A DNA stretch of 64,000 bases from Shimia isoporae. GTDB lineage: Bacteria; Pseudomonadota; Alphaproteobacteria; Rhodobacterales; Rhodobacteraceae. Where the stretch lies: NCBI RefSeq assembly GCF_004346865.1, contig NZ_SMGR01000001.1, positions 1,984,001 to 2,048,000 on the forward strand. Reading direction: 5' to 3'. Positions 51,143-61,365 of this stretch are shown here, one piece after another. A program made the position numbers and the translations under genes. The first letter of the stretch is position 1, and the number at the start of each line of letters is the position of its first letter. The notes beneath the pieces are model-generated. The model was given only the letters and a program-made list of their open reading frames with translations, ran no database searches and was not told where the DNA came from.

Positions 51143-52549
51143 TTAACTGAGACGTTTTGGAAGCGCGTTGGCCCAAGCGCTGATCGAGCCGGCGCCAAGG
51201 CAGACAACAATATCACCCGTATTTGCCGCGTCGTCCACCAACCTGACCAGATCGTCTTCGTTGCTGATCGCTACGGCATGCCGGTGACCATGCGCAACAA
51301 GGCCGGCGATCAGGTCGTCACGGCTTGCGCCCTCAATCGGAGCTTCTCCGGCGGCAAACACATCTGCGATGCCAACCACATCCGCCTCGTTAAAGCAGGT
51401 GCAAAAATCTTCAAACAAAGAATGAAGGCGTGTGTAGCGATGTGGTTGGTGTACCGCGATCACACGGCCGCCGCTGTCACCAATTGCTTGTCTCGCAGCC
51501 TTCAATACTGCGGCAATCTCCACAGGGTGATGCCCATAGTCGTCAATAACCGGCACTCCCCCTTTGATTTCACCAACCTTGGTGAACCGCCGGTTCACGC
51601 CGCCGAAGCTTGCCAACGCATCACGAATTTCATCCAGCTTCATTCCCAAATGCCGCGCAATAGCAACGGCGGACAAGGCATTCGATACGTTGTGATCACC
51701 CGGCATTGGAAGAGAACAGTTCTCGATGACCTTGTTCTCGGCCTGCAACTGAATGTCAAAGTGCGCAACGCCCGCTTTGTATGTCAAATTCACAGCGCGG
51801 ACGTCGGCTTGCGCATTGAACCCAAAGGTCACTACGCGGCGATCGGTGATCTTGCCAACCAGCGTCTGAACATCCGGATCGTCGGTGCAGCACACTGCCA
51901 ATCCGTAGAATGGAATGTTGGAAACGAAGTCATAAAAGCCCTTGTGCAAGGCTTCCTCCGTCCCCCAATGCTCCATGTGCTCCGGATCAATATTTGTCAC
52001 AATAGCAATGGTTGCGGGAAGACGGTTGAACGTCCCGTCGCTTTCGTCGGCTTCGACAACCATCCATTCGCCATCCCCCACTCGCGCATTGGAACCATAG
52101 GCGTGGATAATGCCGCCGTTGATAACGGTTGGGTCAAATTTGCCGTGATCCAGCAACGCCGCGACCATCGTCGTGGTCGTTGTCTTGCCGTGTGTTCCCG
52201 CAACCGCAATATTGGATTTCAACCGCATTAATTCGGCCAACATCTCGGCGCGGCGCACCACCGGCAAACCCTTGAGGCGCGCTTCGTCCAACTCCGGGTT
52301 GCCCGGTTTGATTGCGCTGGAAATCACCACCACTTCTGCATTTTCCAGGTTTTCTGCACGTTGACCTTCAAAGATCGTTGCGCCCATTCCCGCAAGCCGC
52401 TCGGTGATCTTTGTCGATTTCAGATCAGAACCCTGCACCTGATAGCCATGATTGATTAGCACTTCGGCAATGCCTGACATGCCAATTCCACCAATACCAA
52501 CAAAGTGAATGGCGCCCACGTCGCCGGGAAGTTTCGTCGCTGCGTTCAT
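51143..52549 (-). CDS. murC: UDP-N-acetylmuramate-L-alanine ligase
   Basis: This 468-residue Mur ligase adds L-alanine to UDP-MurNAc. [17 protein letters not shown] binds the substrate, [12 protein letters not shown] is the ATP-binding loop, and DDYGHHPVE is the C-terminal motif. The ATG at 52549 lies five bases after murG ends; a TTG at 52570 would overlap murG. Confidence 0.97.
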   Translation of the reverse strand: MNAATKLPGDVGAIHFVGIGGIGMSGIAEVLINHGYQVQGSDLKSTKITERLAGMGATIFEGQRAENLENAEVVVISSAIKPGNPELDEARLKGLPVVRRAEMLAELMRLKSNIAVAGTHGKTTTTTMVAALLDHGKFDPTVINGGIIHAYGSNARVGDGEWMVVEADESDGTFNRLPATIAIVTNIDPEHMEHWGTEEALHKGFYDFVSNIPFYGLAVCCTDDPDVQTLVGKITDRRVVTFGFNAQADVRAVNLTYKAGVAHFDIQLQAENKVIENCSLPMPGDHNVSNALSAVAIARHLGMKLDEIRDALASFGGVNRRFTKVGEIKGGVPVIDDYGHHPVEIAAVLKAARQAIGDSGGRVIAVHQPHRYTRLHSLFEDFCTCFNEADVVGIADVFAAGEAPIEGASRDDLIAGLVAHGHRHAVAISNEDDLVRLVDDAANTGDIVVCLGAGSISAWANALPKRLS

Positions 52550-52553
52550 GTTC

Positions 52554-53648
52554 TTATTCCTTGTGCGCAAGCGTTTCGACGAGCGCGACCAGTGCTTCGG
52601 TCGCGTCTGGCTTGCCGGCCCGCAGTGCTGCGGCCGCCATCTGATTGGCTCCCTGAGGGTTACCGAGTATCAGCGCCATTTGTTCTGACAAGCTTTCCGC
52701 TGACAGCAGGCTTTCGGGGATCACAATCGCCCCACCCGCTTCAGAAAGCCCCTTTGCGTTTGCAGTCTGGTGATCTCCGGCTGCGGCGGCGAACGGTATC
52801 AAAATCGAAGGACGACCGATCACGCTGATATCTGCAACACTGGATGCGCCCGAACGCGAAACCACCAACTGCGCCTCACTCATCCGAGCAGGTACATCAT
52901 TGAAAAACGGCTGCACGTCTGCCGCGATTCCGTGTTCCGCGTAAAAAGACGTCACGCGGTCAAAATCCTCGTCACGTGCCTGATGACTTACGCGCAGGTT
53001 TCGTAAAATTTCTTGCGGCAAGGACGCCACTGCAGCCGGAACCACGTCGCTCAGAATTCGTGCGCCCTGCGAACCGCCTATTATAAGCATCGACATGGGG
53101 TAGTCGCCCGGCTCGATATAGCCTGCGCCAGCGCGATCCATGACTGCTTTTCGCACTGGATTTCCCACGTGCTGGCCTTCGACGTCATCCGGCAAAGTTG
53201 TCGGCCAAGTGCCACATGCCACAACGTCTACGCGCTTGGCAAAAACCTCGTTGACCCGCCCCAGAATTCCGTTTTGCTCGTGGATCATACGCGGCAACTT
53301 CATCAGCCACGCCGCGCCCATCGCTGGTATGGTCGGATAGCCGCCAAAACCAACAACGACATCTGGACGGTCGCGCCGCATTTTCATGACCGCGCCAAAA
53401 ACACCGCCCAAAATGCGAAACGGAACAGCAATCTTTGCAAGAACACCGCCACGCGCGAACGTAGCGGAACTCATTTGCTCGATCTCGACAGTGTGCGGAA
53501 AGCCACCAGTGTAACGCGCACCCCGCGCGTCGGTCGACAGTTTCACACGCCAGCCTTTGCGCAACATCACCTCGGCCAGCGCCTGCGCCGGGAACATATG
53601 TCCACCTGTACCGCCTGCTGCAATCACCAGAAGTGGCTGTCTACTCAT
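52554..53648 (-). CDS. murG: Lipid II synthase MurG
   Basis: This 364-residue glycosyltransferase adds GlcNAc to lipid I at the cytoplasmic face of the membrane. [17 protein letters not shown] is the N-terminal glycine loop, and [14 protein letters not shown] and HQARDEDF are further motifs of the family. It overlaps ftsW by ATGA and is followed by murC after four bases. Confidence 0.97.
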   Translation of the reverse strand: MSRQPLLVIAAGGTGGHMFPAQALAEVMLRKGWRVKLSTDARGARYTGGFPHTVEIEQMSSATFARGGVLAKIAVPFRILGGVFGAVMKMRRDRPDVVVGFGGYPTIPAMGAAWLMKLPRMIHEQNGILGRVNEVFAKRVDVVACGTWPTTLPDDVEGQHVGNPVRKAVMDRAGAGYIEPGDYPMSMLIIGGSQGARILSDVVPAAVASLPQEILRNLRVSHQARDEDFDRVTSFYAEHGIAADVQPFFNDVPARMSEAQLVVSRSGASSVADISVIGRPSILIPFAAAAGDHQTANAKGLSEAGGAIVIPESLLSAESLSEQMALILGNPQGANQMAAAALRAGKPDATEALVALVETLAHKE

Positions 53649-54811
53649 CTCACGTTTCCCCGCAGAATATCACCGATCTCGCCCTGAGGCCGGCTGCGGG
53701 TAAACGCCAAAATCATGCCGACTGCAATCCCCCCTGCAATCAGGGAAGACCCGCCATAGCTCACGAACGGCAAAGTCATGCCTTTGGATGGCAAAAGACG
53801 CACTGCAACGCCCATGTTCACCATCGCCTGAACGCCAAAGATGCTCACCAATCCGGTACCGGCAAGCCGGATAAATGGATCGCGTTCGCGCATCAAACGG
53901 AAGTAACTGCGCAGAACCACGGTCGCGTAAAGCGCGATGATCAGCAACACGAGGATCAGTCCGTATTCTTCTGCAGCAACCGAAATGATGAAATCAGTGT
54001 GCGCGTCGGGCAAAGACCACTTCACCGTGCCTTCCCCCACGCCAACTCCGAACAGCCCACCCTCGCGGATGGCGTTTGTGGCATAGCCAATCTGTGTGGT
54101 GGGGTCGAGCGACCGGTCCAGAAACCCGTCGATCCGTCGGGCAAAGTGTTCCGAACTGGAATAGGCCAACTGCGCCGCGGGGACCAACGCCAGCAGGATG
54201 CCACCGATCAACATCATCGGCGCGCCGGACACAAAGTACATCACACTCCAGCCAAACAAGATCAGGCAAGCCTGACCAAAGTCTGGCTGCATTGCGAGGA
54301 TCAGAACAATCGTGATCATCAAAAGAAACGACCACATGCGCCCCGGGGGGCCATTAATCTCTTCGTTCGCCGCCATCATCCACGCACAGACAACTACAAA
54401 TCCGGGTTTCAGAAACTCAGACGGCTGAATTGACGCAAATCCGAGCGAATACCATCGCATCGCGCCTTTGCCAAAGTCGGTGCCAAAAAATGGAAGCAGC
54501 ACCAACGCAATCATTGTCACGCCAAAACCAAGCACCGATAAGCGTCGGACAAGTTTGGGAGACATCATGGACGTCAACAACATTGCGACTAAAGCTGCGC
54601 CGCCGAAAATCGCCTGCTTTTTAACGTAGTGGAAGGGTTCGAACCCGTTTTTTGCCGCCAACGGAGGGCTCGCCGCCATTCCCAGCATAATCCCAATCAC
54701 AAACAGCAAAAGGATGGACGTCATCGTCCATTTATCCAGCGTCTGCCACCACTTGGGCAATACGGGCTCACGCTCGTGCGCAGGAAGCGCACCATAAACC
54801 ATCTCTGTCAT
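53645..54811 (-). CDS. ftsW: Septal peptidoglycan polymerase FtsW
   Basis: FtsW is the SEDS-family glycosyltransferase that polymerises lipid II at the septum with FtsI. From the ATG at 54811 it has 388 residues and about ten helices. [17 protein letters not shown] carries the conserved SEDS motif, and [20 protein letters not shown] the late helix. The frame is open to 54910, but the extra 33 residues are polar and unlike FtsW starts. It overlaps murG by ATGA. Confidence 0.95.
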   Translation of the reverse strand: MTEMVYGALPAHEREPVLPKWWQTLDKWTMTSILLLFVIGIMLGMAASPPLAAKNGFEPFHYVKKQAIFGGAALVAMLLTSMMSPKLVRRLSVLGFGVTMIALVLLPFFGTDFGKGAMRWYSLGFASIQPSEFLKPGFVVVCAWMMAANEEINGPPGRMWSFLLMITIVLILAMQPDFGQACLILFGWSVMYFVSGAPMMLIGGILLALVPAAQLAYSSSEHFARRIDGFLDRSLDPTTQIGYATNAIREGGLFGVGVGEGTVKWSLPDAHTDFIISVAAEEYGLILVLLIIALYATVVLRSYFRLMRERDPFIRLAGTGLVSIFGVQAMVNMGVAVRLLPSKGMTLPFVSYGGSSLIAGGIAVGMILAFTRSRPQGEIGDILRGNVR

Positions 54812-54997
54812 CGGATAACCGCCGATCTCTGCCTCTGTTTGCCCGTGGCCGGTTTTCTCGGTTCCACAAGCTGCCCGTTTGCCGGGTCTGAGCGGAACCT
54901 TAACACCCAAAACCCTTCATGGAAAGTAAAGAGAACCCGATAAGTTGCGCGACCGCACGCCCTTGACGCTTCGCCGTTCATGAGGCACCCCGCAAAC

Positions 54998-56179
54998 ATG
55001 AAATGGGATACAATCATTCTTGGCGCTGGTGCAGCCGGCATGATGTGCGCGACACAAACAGGTGGGCGCACGCTTGTGCTTGATCACGCCAAGGCTCCGG
55101 GAGAGAAAATCCGCATCTCCGGCGGCGGGCGCTGCAACTTCACCAACATGTACGCCGGTCCAGAGAATTTTCTGAGCGGCAACCCCCATTTCTGCAAATC
55201 CGCGCTCAGCCGCTACACGCAATGGGATTTCGTCGATTTGGTCGCGGCCCACGGCATCCCCTACCACGAGAAAACACTAGGCCAGCTTTTCTGCGACAAC
55301 TCGGCAAAGGACATCATCGCGATGTTGCGCGCCGAAATGACAAAAGCTGGCGCACAGCTCCGCCTGGAAACATCTGTCGTCAGCGTGCGCCATGATGGAA
55401 CAGCTTTCACTGTTGAGACCGAAAAAGCGGGGCAACGCCAAACTCAAAATTGCACGAACCTTGTTCTTGCGACAGGAGGCAAGTCGATCCCAAAGATGGG
55501 TGCAACCGGCCTCGCCTATGACCTCGCCCTGCAATTCGGCTTGTCGCTCACAGAAACCCGCGCCGGCCTCGTTCCATTCACCTTCTCGGAACAACGCTTC
55601 AAGGACATATCAGGCGTGGCACTCCCGGTCCGCGCAGCCGCCAATGGCGTTTCTTTTGAAGAAGCCATGCTGTTCACTCACCGCGGCCTTTCCGGGCCGG
55701 CCATGTTGCAAATCAGTTCGTATTGGCAGGAGGGCCAAGAGATAATTGTAAATCTCTTCCCGGACTCTGACCCTCTCAGCGTCCTGCGCAGCCGGCGTCA
55801 GGAACAGGGTCGCCGTAACCTGACAACCGAACTCGCCACGCTCTTGCCGGCTCGACTGGTTGACCATTTGTCAGGAAGCCTCGATTTGCGAGGCAATCTT
55901 GCCGACCAGTCAGACAGCGCCCTGAACTCGCTTTGCGAGGCTTTGCAAAGCTGGCGACTGCGCCCTTCCGGGACAGAAGGTTATCGTACCGCCGAAGTCA
56001 CCCTTGGAGGGATCAACACCGACGGGCTGTCCTCCAAAACAATGGAATCCAAATCATTGCCTGGCCTCTTTGCCATCGGCGAGGCAGTTGATGTCACTGG
56101 TTGGCTTGGGGGCTTCAATTTCCAATGGGCTTGGAGCTCGGGCTGGGCCGCGGGTCAATCCATACGCGCCCGACACTAA
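54998..56179 (+). CDS. HI0933-family flavoprotein
   Basis: This FAD-binding protein of the HI0933/YhiN family has about 393 residues. GAGAAGMMCA is the dinucleotide motif, ISGGGRCNFTN is the hallmark of the family, and WLGGFNFQWAWSSGWAAGQ lies at the C-terminal end. The reaction is unknown. The start could also be the ATG at 54980. The gene points against the mur genes, interrupting the cluster between murD and ftsW. Confidence 0.88.
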   Translation: MKWDTIILGAGAAGMMCATQTGGRTLVLDHAKAPGEKIRISGGGRCNFTNMYAGPENFLSGNPHFCKSALSRYTQWDFVDLVAAHGIPYHEKTLGQLFCDNSAKDIIAMLRAEMTKAGAQLRLETSVVSVRHDGTAFTVETEKAGQRQTQNCTNLVLATGGKSIPKMGATGLAYDLALQFGLSLTETRAGLVPFTFSEQRFKDISGVALPVRAAANGVSFEEAMLFTHRGLSGPAMLQISSYWQEGQEIIVNLFPDSDPLSVLRSRRQEQGRRNLTTELATLLPARLVDHLSGSLDLRGNLADQSDSALNSLCEALQSWRLRPSGTEGYRTAEVTLGGINTDGLSSKTMESKSLPGLFAIGEAVDVTGWLGGFNFQWAWSSGWAAGQSIRARH

Positions 56180-56189
56180 ACAAAAAGAA

Positions 56190-56217
56190 ACGGCCCCTCT
56201 GAAACCAGAGAGGCCGT
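56190..56217 (-). terminator. Terminator between the flavoprotein and HPF genes
   Basis: ACGGCC (56190-56195) pairs with GGCCGT (56212-56217), and CTCTG (56197-56201) with CAGAG (56206-56210). The minus strand continues TTTCTTTTTG, so it fits best as the terminator of the hibernation factor gene. It may work in both directions. Confidence 0.85.
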
Positions 56218-56237
56218 GTTGTCCATTACAGCAATTC

Positions 56238-56558
56238 TCAGCGATGCGCATCTGCCTTTTCAAAGACGCTCGACAGACGTGTCCGAAGTTTCTTTGCAGA
56301 CCCCTTCAAAGCTGCCTGAATATCCGCAGCTTCGTGGTGTGCCGACATCGGGTCCATGCCCCGCGGACGGGCCTCCATGGTGCACAAAATATGATCCGGC
56401 CCATGCTTGTCCGCATTCTGGTCTTTCAGATGCACCTCAACACGGGTCAACCGATCGCTCAAGTGTTCGAGATCGTTCTGAACGGCCAGTTCGGCCACTT
56501 CGATCACACGCTCGTCACCATGAATAAAGTTGTCGGTGTTCACCTGAATTTGCATCAT
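56238..56558 (-). CDS. Short HPF/RaiA-family ribosome hibernation factor
   Basis: This 106-residue protein matches the N-terminal domain of ribosome hibernation factors (S30EA/HPF). It starts MQIQVNTDNF, continues with LTRVEVHLKDQNA and ends with a DIQAALKGSAKKLRTRLSS helix. It lacks the C-terminal dimerisation domain of long HPF, so it is a short form. GAGAGGA lies upstream of two consecutive ATG codons (56558 and 56555). It stands between murD and the flavoprotein gene with its own terminator. Confidence 0.8.
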   Translation of the reverse strand: MMQIQVNTDNFIHGDERVIEVAELAVQNDLEHLSDRLTRVEVHLKDQNADKHGPDHILCTMEARPRGMDPMSAHHEAADIQAALKGSAKKLRTRLSSVFEKADAHR

Positions 56559-56722
56559 CAGATCCTCTCTTTGTTACACTACTGACCTATGGTCAGCCCC
56601 TTGCTAAAACAAGGTTTGAACAGGGAAAATCGCTGTTCGACCTGACGATAGTTCGGCGCCTTTTCGCCCACTTTGACAGAGGTCAAACCCAACCCGCAAA
56701 AACCATCAAATGCGACACACCT

Positions 56723-58123
56723 TTAATTCAATCGCGCCTGCACCTGGGCGACAAAATCTTCACCGCGTTTCTCAAAACTGTCGTATTGATCAAAGCTGGC
56801 CGCAGCTGGCGCCAAAAGCACAACCTCACCGCTTTGCGCCTCTTTCATTGCCCGTTCCACTGCTGTCTCCATGGTGGTGCACACCTCGGCTTCGACGCCT
56901 TTCAACTGCATCGCAAAGCCGGCAGCTTCCCGCCCGATGACATAGGCTTTCACAACCTCTCCGGCGCTCTCCGTCAGGGTCCCCAAACCACCTTCTTTCT
57001 CCAACCCGCCACAGATCCATCGTATGCGCTTGAAAGCAGACAGCGCCATCTTCGCAGCATCCACATTTGTGGCCTTGCTGTCGTTCACAAAGGTCACGCC
57101 ATTTGCTTCGGCAATGATCTGGCTGCGGTGTGGCAAACCACCGAAACTCTCAAACGCCTTCTCGATCACTTTCGGCGCCAATCCCAAGGACCGGCACACA
57201 GCATAAGCGGCACAGGCATTCTGATGGTTGTGCGCCCCCGGCAGGCCTTTGATCGCGCGCAGGTCAATCGAGCCAGCCTGCCGTCCCTTGCGGTATTCAC
57301 TCAAAAATCCTTTGCGGGCGAACACATTCCACCCCGCCTCGGTCAACTTGCGCTCGATCGATACGCGGATCACCCGATCATCCCCCGCGCCTTCGCTCAA
57401 CTGCCCTGCCAGATAAAGCCCTTCGTCCTCATCGACACCCACCACGGCCCGATCCGGCCCGCCTTCGGCAAACAACCGACGTTTGGCCGCGAAATAGCCG
57501 CCCATGCCCGCATGCCGGTCCAGATGATCAGGGCTGAGATTGGTGAAGACACACACATCCGGCGTCAGGCTGCGCGCCAGATCGGTCTGATAGCTCGACA
57601 GCTCCAGCACCACGACCTCGCCATCCTCTGCCGGTTCAAGATCTAGCACCCCGCGCCCGATATTGCCCGCCAGTTGCGTGCGCCGCCCCGCCTCGGTCAA
57701 CACATGATGGATCAACGCGGACGTGGTCGACTTGCCATTTGACCCCGTCACCGCCACCACCTGCGGCGTGGTTTCATACATGTCCCACTCCCGCGTCGCG
57801 AACGACCGGAAAAAGAGCCCAATATCGTTGTCCACCGGCACACCCGCCAGCAAGGCCGCCTTCACAACCGGGTTCGGCTCTGGGTAAAGATGCGGAATGC
57901 CCGGGCTGACAATCAACGCCGCCACGCCCTCAAACGCGCCTTGCTTCAGCAAATCCCGACAGGCAAACCCCTCGGCCTCAGCCTTTTCGCGCGCCACAGG
58001 GTTGTCGTCCCAACAGATCGCCTCCGCCCCGCCATCGCGCAGCGCCCGCGCCGTGGCAAAGCCGGAACGTCCCAACCCCAGCACAGCCACCTGCGCACCT
58101 TCATAGCCTTGTACCGGAATCAT
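56723..58123 (-). CDS. murD: UDP-N-acetylmuramoylalanine-D-glutamate ligase
   Basis: This 466-residue ligase adds D-glutamate to UDP-MurNAc-L-Ala. [17 protein letters not shown] binds the uridine substrate, [14 protein letters not shown] is the ATP loop, and [17 protein letters not shown] is the late motif. The ATG at 58123 follows GGGAACGAG; the extension to 58171 has no support. A secreted protein gene on the opposite strand lies between it and mraY. Confidence 0.97.
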   Translation of the reverse strand: MIPVQGYEGAQVAVLGLGRSGFATARALRDGGAEAICWDDNPVAREKAEAEGFACRDLLKQGAFEGVAALIVSPGIPHLYPEPNPVVKAALLAGVPVDNDIGLFFRSFATREWDMYETTPQVVAVTGSNGKSTTSALIHHVLTEAGRRTQLAGNIGRGVLDLEPAEDGEVVVLELSSYQTDLARSLTPDVCVFTNLSPDHLDRHAGMGGYFAAKRRLFAEGGPDRAVVGVDEDEGLYLAGQLSEGAGDDRVIRVSIERKLTEAGWNVFARKGFLSEYRKGRQAGSIDLRAIKGLPGAHNHQNACAAYAVCRSLGLAPKVIEKAFESFGGLPHRSQIIAEANGVTFVNDSKATNVDAAKMALSAFKRIRWICGGLEKEGGLGTLTESAGEVVKAYVIGREAAGFAMQLKGVEAEVCTTMETAVERAMKEAQSGEVVLLAPAAASFDQYDSFEKRGEDFVAQVQARLN

Positions 58124-58246
58124 CGCTCGTTCCCCATCGTCTCGTCGCGCCCAGACTGCCTTGTGACACACGGATGCACAAGCAAAGCAAATCTCCAGTT
58201 TTCAACACGCGAAACTACGCTTAGGGTTTCACCAAAAGGATGAGTG

Positions 58247-58837
58247 ATGAAGACTTTTGCCAATGGGCTAGCCACGATTTGTGCCGCGTTCATTTTGAGC
58301 CAACCTATTCAAGCACAAGTCTCTAAACTGCCCCGCTTCGAAGTTTCGAACATCGAGTGGGAAAGTCCAGACAGAGCGCGCATGGATTGGGTACTTGCCA
58401 ACGATACCGGCGAGGCTTTCTGCAATCTTATGTCAGTTGGGCCACTGGACCCAAATCCCGCCAATCGGCTTTGGGCGCTGACCATTGCAAAGAACCCGGA
58501 AGGTACTTGGTGGGGCTTCCCGCCCCATTGGCTTTTGTATCACGCCCCTGAAGACCCCCCGTTTCAATTTGAGGTGCAGAGGTTCCCTCCGGGCACAACA
58601 ATAAACGCGTCTTCTTTTGTCTACCCTGATCACTTTTCGAGCGATGGTGCCGAGCGTTTTGCCGTGGAGATTATCCTATTTCGGTGTTCGGATTCTGACG
58701 CACTGAACCTACCGACTCCACTTCGAAGATCGGATTGGATGGGTGATCCTCCACAGCCAAAGGCGCTCTATTCGGATGGCTTGATCTATTTGCGATCAAC
58801 GCTGAGTGATTTGCTGCCGCCACCGGCTGACAAATAA
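58247..58837 (+). CDS. Secreted protein of unknown function inserted in the mur cluster
   Basis: The family was not recognised. From the ATG at 58247 (after AAGGA) it encodes 196 residues with a signal peptide (cleavage after QAQ near residue 25) and a mature part rich in Trp, Pro and Asp. A GTG at 58244 is the other possible start. It runs against the surrounding mur genes and ends 2 bases before mraY ends, tail to tail. Its base composition looks lower in GC than its neighbours by eye, which suggests late acquisition. Function unknown. Confidence 0.7.
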   Translation: MKTFANGLATICAAFILSQPIQAQVSKLPRFEVSNIEWESPDRARMDWVLANDTGEAFCNLMSVGPLDPNPANRLWALTIAKNPEGTWWGFPPHWLLYHAPEDPPFQFEVQRFPPGTTINASSFVYPDHFSSDGAERFAVEIILFRCSDSDALNLPTPLRRSDWMGDPPQPKALYSDGLIYLRSTLSDLLPPPADK

Positions 58838-58839
58838 CC

Positions 58840-59922
58840 TCACCGCAACTTCAACGTCGCCAGACCAATCATCGCCAGAATAACCGCCACGATCCAGAAT
58901 CGGATCACGATCTGCGGCTCCGACCAGCCTTTTTTCTCGTAGTGGTGATGGATCGGCGCCATCAGGAACACACGCTTGCCGGTGCGTTTGAAGTAGAGCA
59001 CCTGAATGATCACGCTGAGCGCTTCCACCACAAACAGGCCGCCAATGATGCCCAGCACCAACTCGTGCTTGGTCGCCACAGCAATCGCCCCCAAGGCACC
59101 ACCCAGCGCGAGCGAGCCTGTATCACCCATAAACACCGCAGCTGGCGGAGCGTTGTACCACAAGAAGCCCAATCCGCCACCGATGAGCCCGGCCACAAAG
59201 ATAAGGATTTCGCCAGTACCCGGGACATAGTGCACATCCAGATATTCCGTAAAGTCGACGCGACCGACGGCGTAGGCGATAACACCTAGCGCGCCTGCCG
59301 CGATCATAACCGGCATGATTGCCAAACCGTCCAGACCGTCGGTCAGGTTCACAGCGTTCGCAGCCCCTACAATCACGAACATGGCAAAGGGCACATAAAA
59401 AATGCCCATGTGAAACAGCACTTCCTTAAAGACCGGCACTGCCAGCTTGTTCTGCAATAGTTCGGGCTGGAGGAACGTGGCCCAAAGACCCGCCACCATG
59501 GCGATCACAAAACCGAGTAGCAAACGCACTTTGCTGGACACACCTTTGGTGTTCTGCTTGCTCACTTTGGCATAATCATCGGCAAAGCCGATCAGACCAT
59601 AGGACAGTGTCACAAAGAGGATCATCCAGACAAAACCGTTGTCCCAGCGTGCCCACAAGAGTGTCGAGGTCACCAACGCGCCCACAATCAACAAGCCGCC
59701 CATGGTCGGAGTGCCCGCCTTCACAAAATGTCCTTCTGGACCATCATCACGGATCGGCTGGCCTTTGCCCTGCTTGCGGCGCAACACATCAATCAGGGGC
59801 CGCCCAAACAGGAAACCAAAGATCAAGGCCGTCATAAACGCCCCGCCCGCACGGAAAGTGATGTAGCGGAACAGGTTGAAAAAATCCCCGCCCTCCGACA
59901 GTTGCGTCAGCCAATAGAGCAT
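58840..59922 (-). CDS. mraY: Phospho-N-acetylmuramoyl-pentapeptide transferase
   Basis: This 360-residue membrane enzyme makes lipid I from UDP-MurNAc-pentapeptide. [10 protein letters not shown] and the [16 protein letters not shown] stretch with the catalytic aspartates are present, followed by [13 protein letters not shown] and the [13 protein letters not shown] loop. It has about ten helices. It directly follows murF (adjacent codons) and is followed tail to tail by the inserted gene. Confidence 0.98.
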   Translation of the reverse strand: MLYWLTQLSEGGDFFNLFRYITFRAGGAFMTALIFGFLFGRPLIDVLRRKQGKGQPIRDDGPEGHFVKAGTPTMGGLLIVGALVTSTLLWARWDNGFVWMILFVTLSYGLIGFADDYAKVSKQNTKGVSSKVRLLLGFVIAMVAGLWATFLQPELLQNKLAVPVFKEVLFHMGIFYVPFAMFVIVGAANAVNLTDGLDGLAIMPVMIAAGALGVIAYAVGRVDFTEYLDVHYVPGTGEILIFVAGLIGGGLGFLWYNAPPAAVFMGDTGSLALGGALGAIAVATKHELVLGIIGGLFVVEALSVIIQVLYFKRTGKRVFLMAPIHHHYEKKGWSEPQIVIRFWIVAVILAMIGLATLKLR

Positions 59923-61365
59923 TCAGGTGTCCTCGTTCTTTTTGTTTGCGGCGGGATGACCGAGTTTACGAATTGCGTCAACCACCTTGGCCAGCGCCAT
60001 GGACAAAGAGCCCTTGGCAAGCACGGCATCTCCTGCATCCACAAGACGCCTGACATCAGCTGCCATTTCGTCGCTTGTTTCCGTCCAAAGACCCCTCTTG
60101 GCCTCTGGCAAAGCTTCATAAAGGTGTTTCATCAAGGGGCCAACGCAATGAACCGTATCGATCTTGTCCAGCGCCGGGTGCAGCGCGATGTTTGCGTGCA
60201 TAGCGACTTCCTGCGGACCGAGTTCTTTCATGTCACCGACAAACGCAATGCGGCGTCCTTTCCCGATCCGGCCCACATCGTTCTGGACATGCGCGGCCGC
60301 GAGAACATCCAGCGCGGCACCAAGCGATGTCGGGTTGGCATTGTAAGCATCGTCTATCAAGTCAATTGCGCGATCGGTCTCAACCGGATCAAGCACGACA
60401 GTTTCGCGGGCTCCGCGACCGGTATATGGTGTCCAGTTTCCAAGCGCCGCCGCCGCAAGCGCCAAATCGGCCCCCAACGCTTCAACGGCAGCCAATGCAC
60501 CCAAAGCGTTCATCGCAAAGTGCTGCCCCGCGCTTTGCACTTTGAAAACCAAAGGCTCGCCGTTGGCCACTGCCCGCGCGACTGTGACGTTTCCAGACAA
60601 GGTGACGTCTTTTAGGGTCCATTCGCCCGAAGTTTTGCCGAACTCGACCTTTGCGGCCCCCAAATCTCCTGCATGCGCCCGCAGGACATCTACCGTTTCA
60701 ATATCCGCGTTGAATACGGCCACCCCTGTCGGCTCCAGACCGTCAAATATTGCCGCTTTCTCGCTCGCAATGCCCGCGACATCATCGAATGCTTCCAGGT
60801 GCACCGCAGCAACGGTTGTGACCAAACCGACATGGGGCCGTGCCATCTTCGCCAACGGGGCGATTTCACCGGGATGGTTCATGCCAATCTCGATCACGGC
60901 GAATTCCGTGTCCGCAGGCATGCGGGCCAAGGTCAGCGGCACACCCCAGTGGTTGTTGTAGCTTGCAACAGAAGCGTGTGTTCGGCCCTGCGCAGACAGC
61001 ATCGCGCGCAGCATTTCCTTTGTGGAGGTTTTGCCGACTGATCCCGTAACCGCCAAAACCCGCGCGGCGGTACGCGCGCGCCCTGCCCGCCCCAAAGCTT
61101 CCAGCCCCGCAAGAACGTCGTCAACGATCAAAAGCGGCGCATCTTCTGACAGACCTTCAGGAATACGGCTGACCAGAGCAGCTCCGGCCCCTTGGCCAAT
61201 AGCCTGCGCAACAAAATCGTGACCGTCCCGCGCGGCGGTCAAAGCCACAAACAAATCACCCGTTTCAATGGTACGTGTGTCAATGGAAACCCCGCTGACG
61301 GACCAGTTTCCAATTGCTCTACCACCCGTGGCTTTCGCGGCTTCCTCTGCAGTCCACAAGCTCAT
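59923..61365 (-). CDS. murF: UDP-MurNAc-tripeptide D-alanyl-D-alanine ligase
   Basis: This 480-residue ligase adds D-Ala-D-Ala to the stem peptide. VTGSVGKTSTKEML is the ATP loop, NNHWGVPLTLARM the substrate motif, and IDDAYNANPTSLGAAL the late motif. It overlaps murE by ATGA (61362-61365), so the two are translated together. Confidence 0.97.
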   Translation of the reverse strand: MSLWTAEEAAKATGGRAIGNWSVSGVSIDTRTIETGDLFVALTAARDGHDFVAQAIGQGAGAALVSRIPEGLSEDAPLLIVDDVLAGLEALGRAGRARTAARVLAVTGSVGKTSTKEMLRAMLSAQGRTHASVASYNNHWGVPLTLARMPADTEFAVIEIGMNHPGEIAPLAKMARPHVGLVTTVAAVHLEAFDDVAGIASEKAAIFDGLEPTGVAVFNADIETVDVLRAHAGDLGAAKVEFGKTSGEWTLKDVTLSGNVTVARAVANGEPLVFKVQSAGQHFAMNALGALAAVEALGADLALAAAALGNWTPYTGRGARETVVLDPVETDRAIDLIDDAYNANPTSLGAALDVLAAAHVQNDVGRIGKGRRIAFVGDMKELGPQEVAMHANIALHPALDKIDTVHCVGPLMKHLYEALPEAKRGLWTETSDEMAADVRRLVDAGDAVLAKGSLSMALAKVVDAIRKLGHPAANKKNEDT

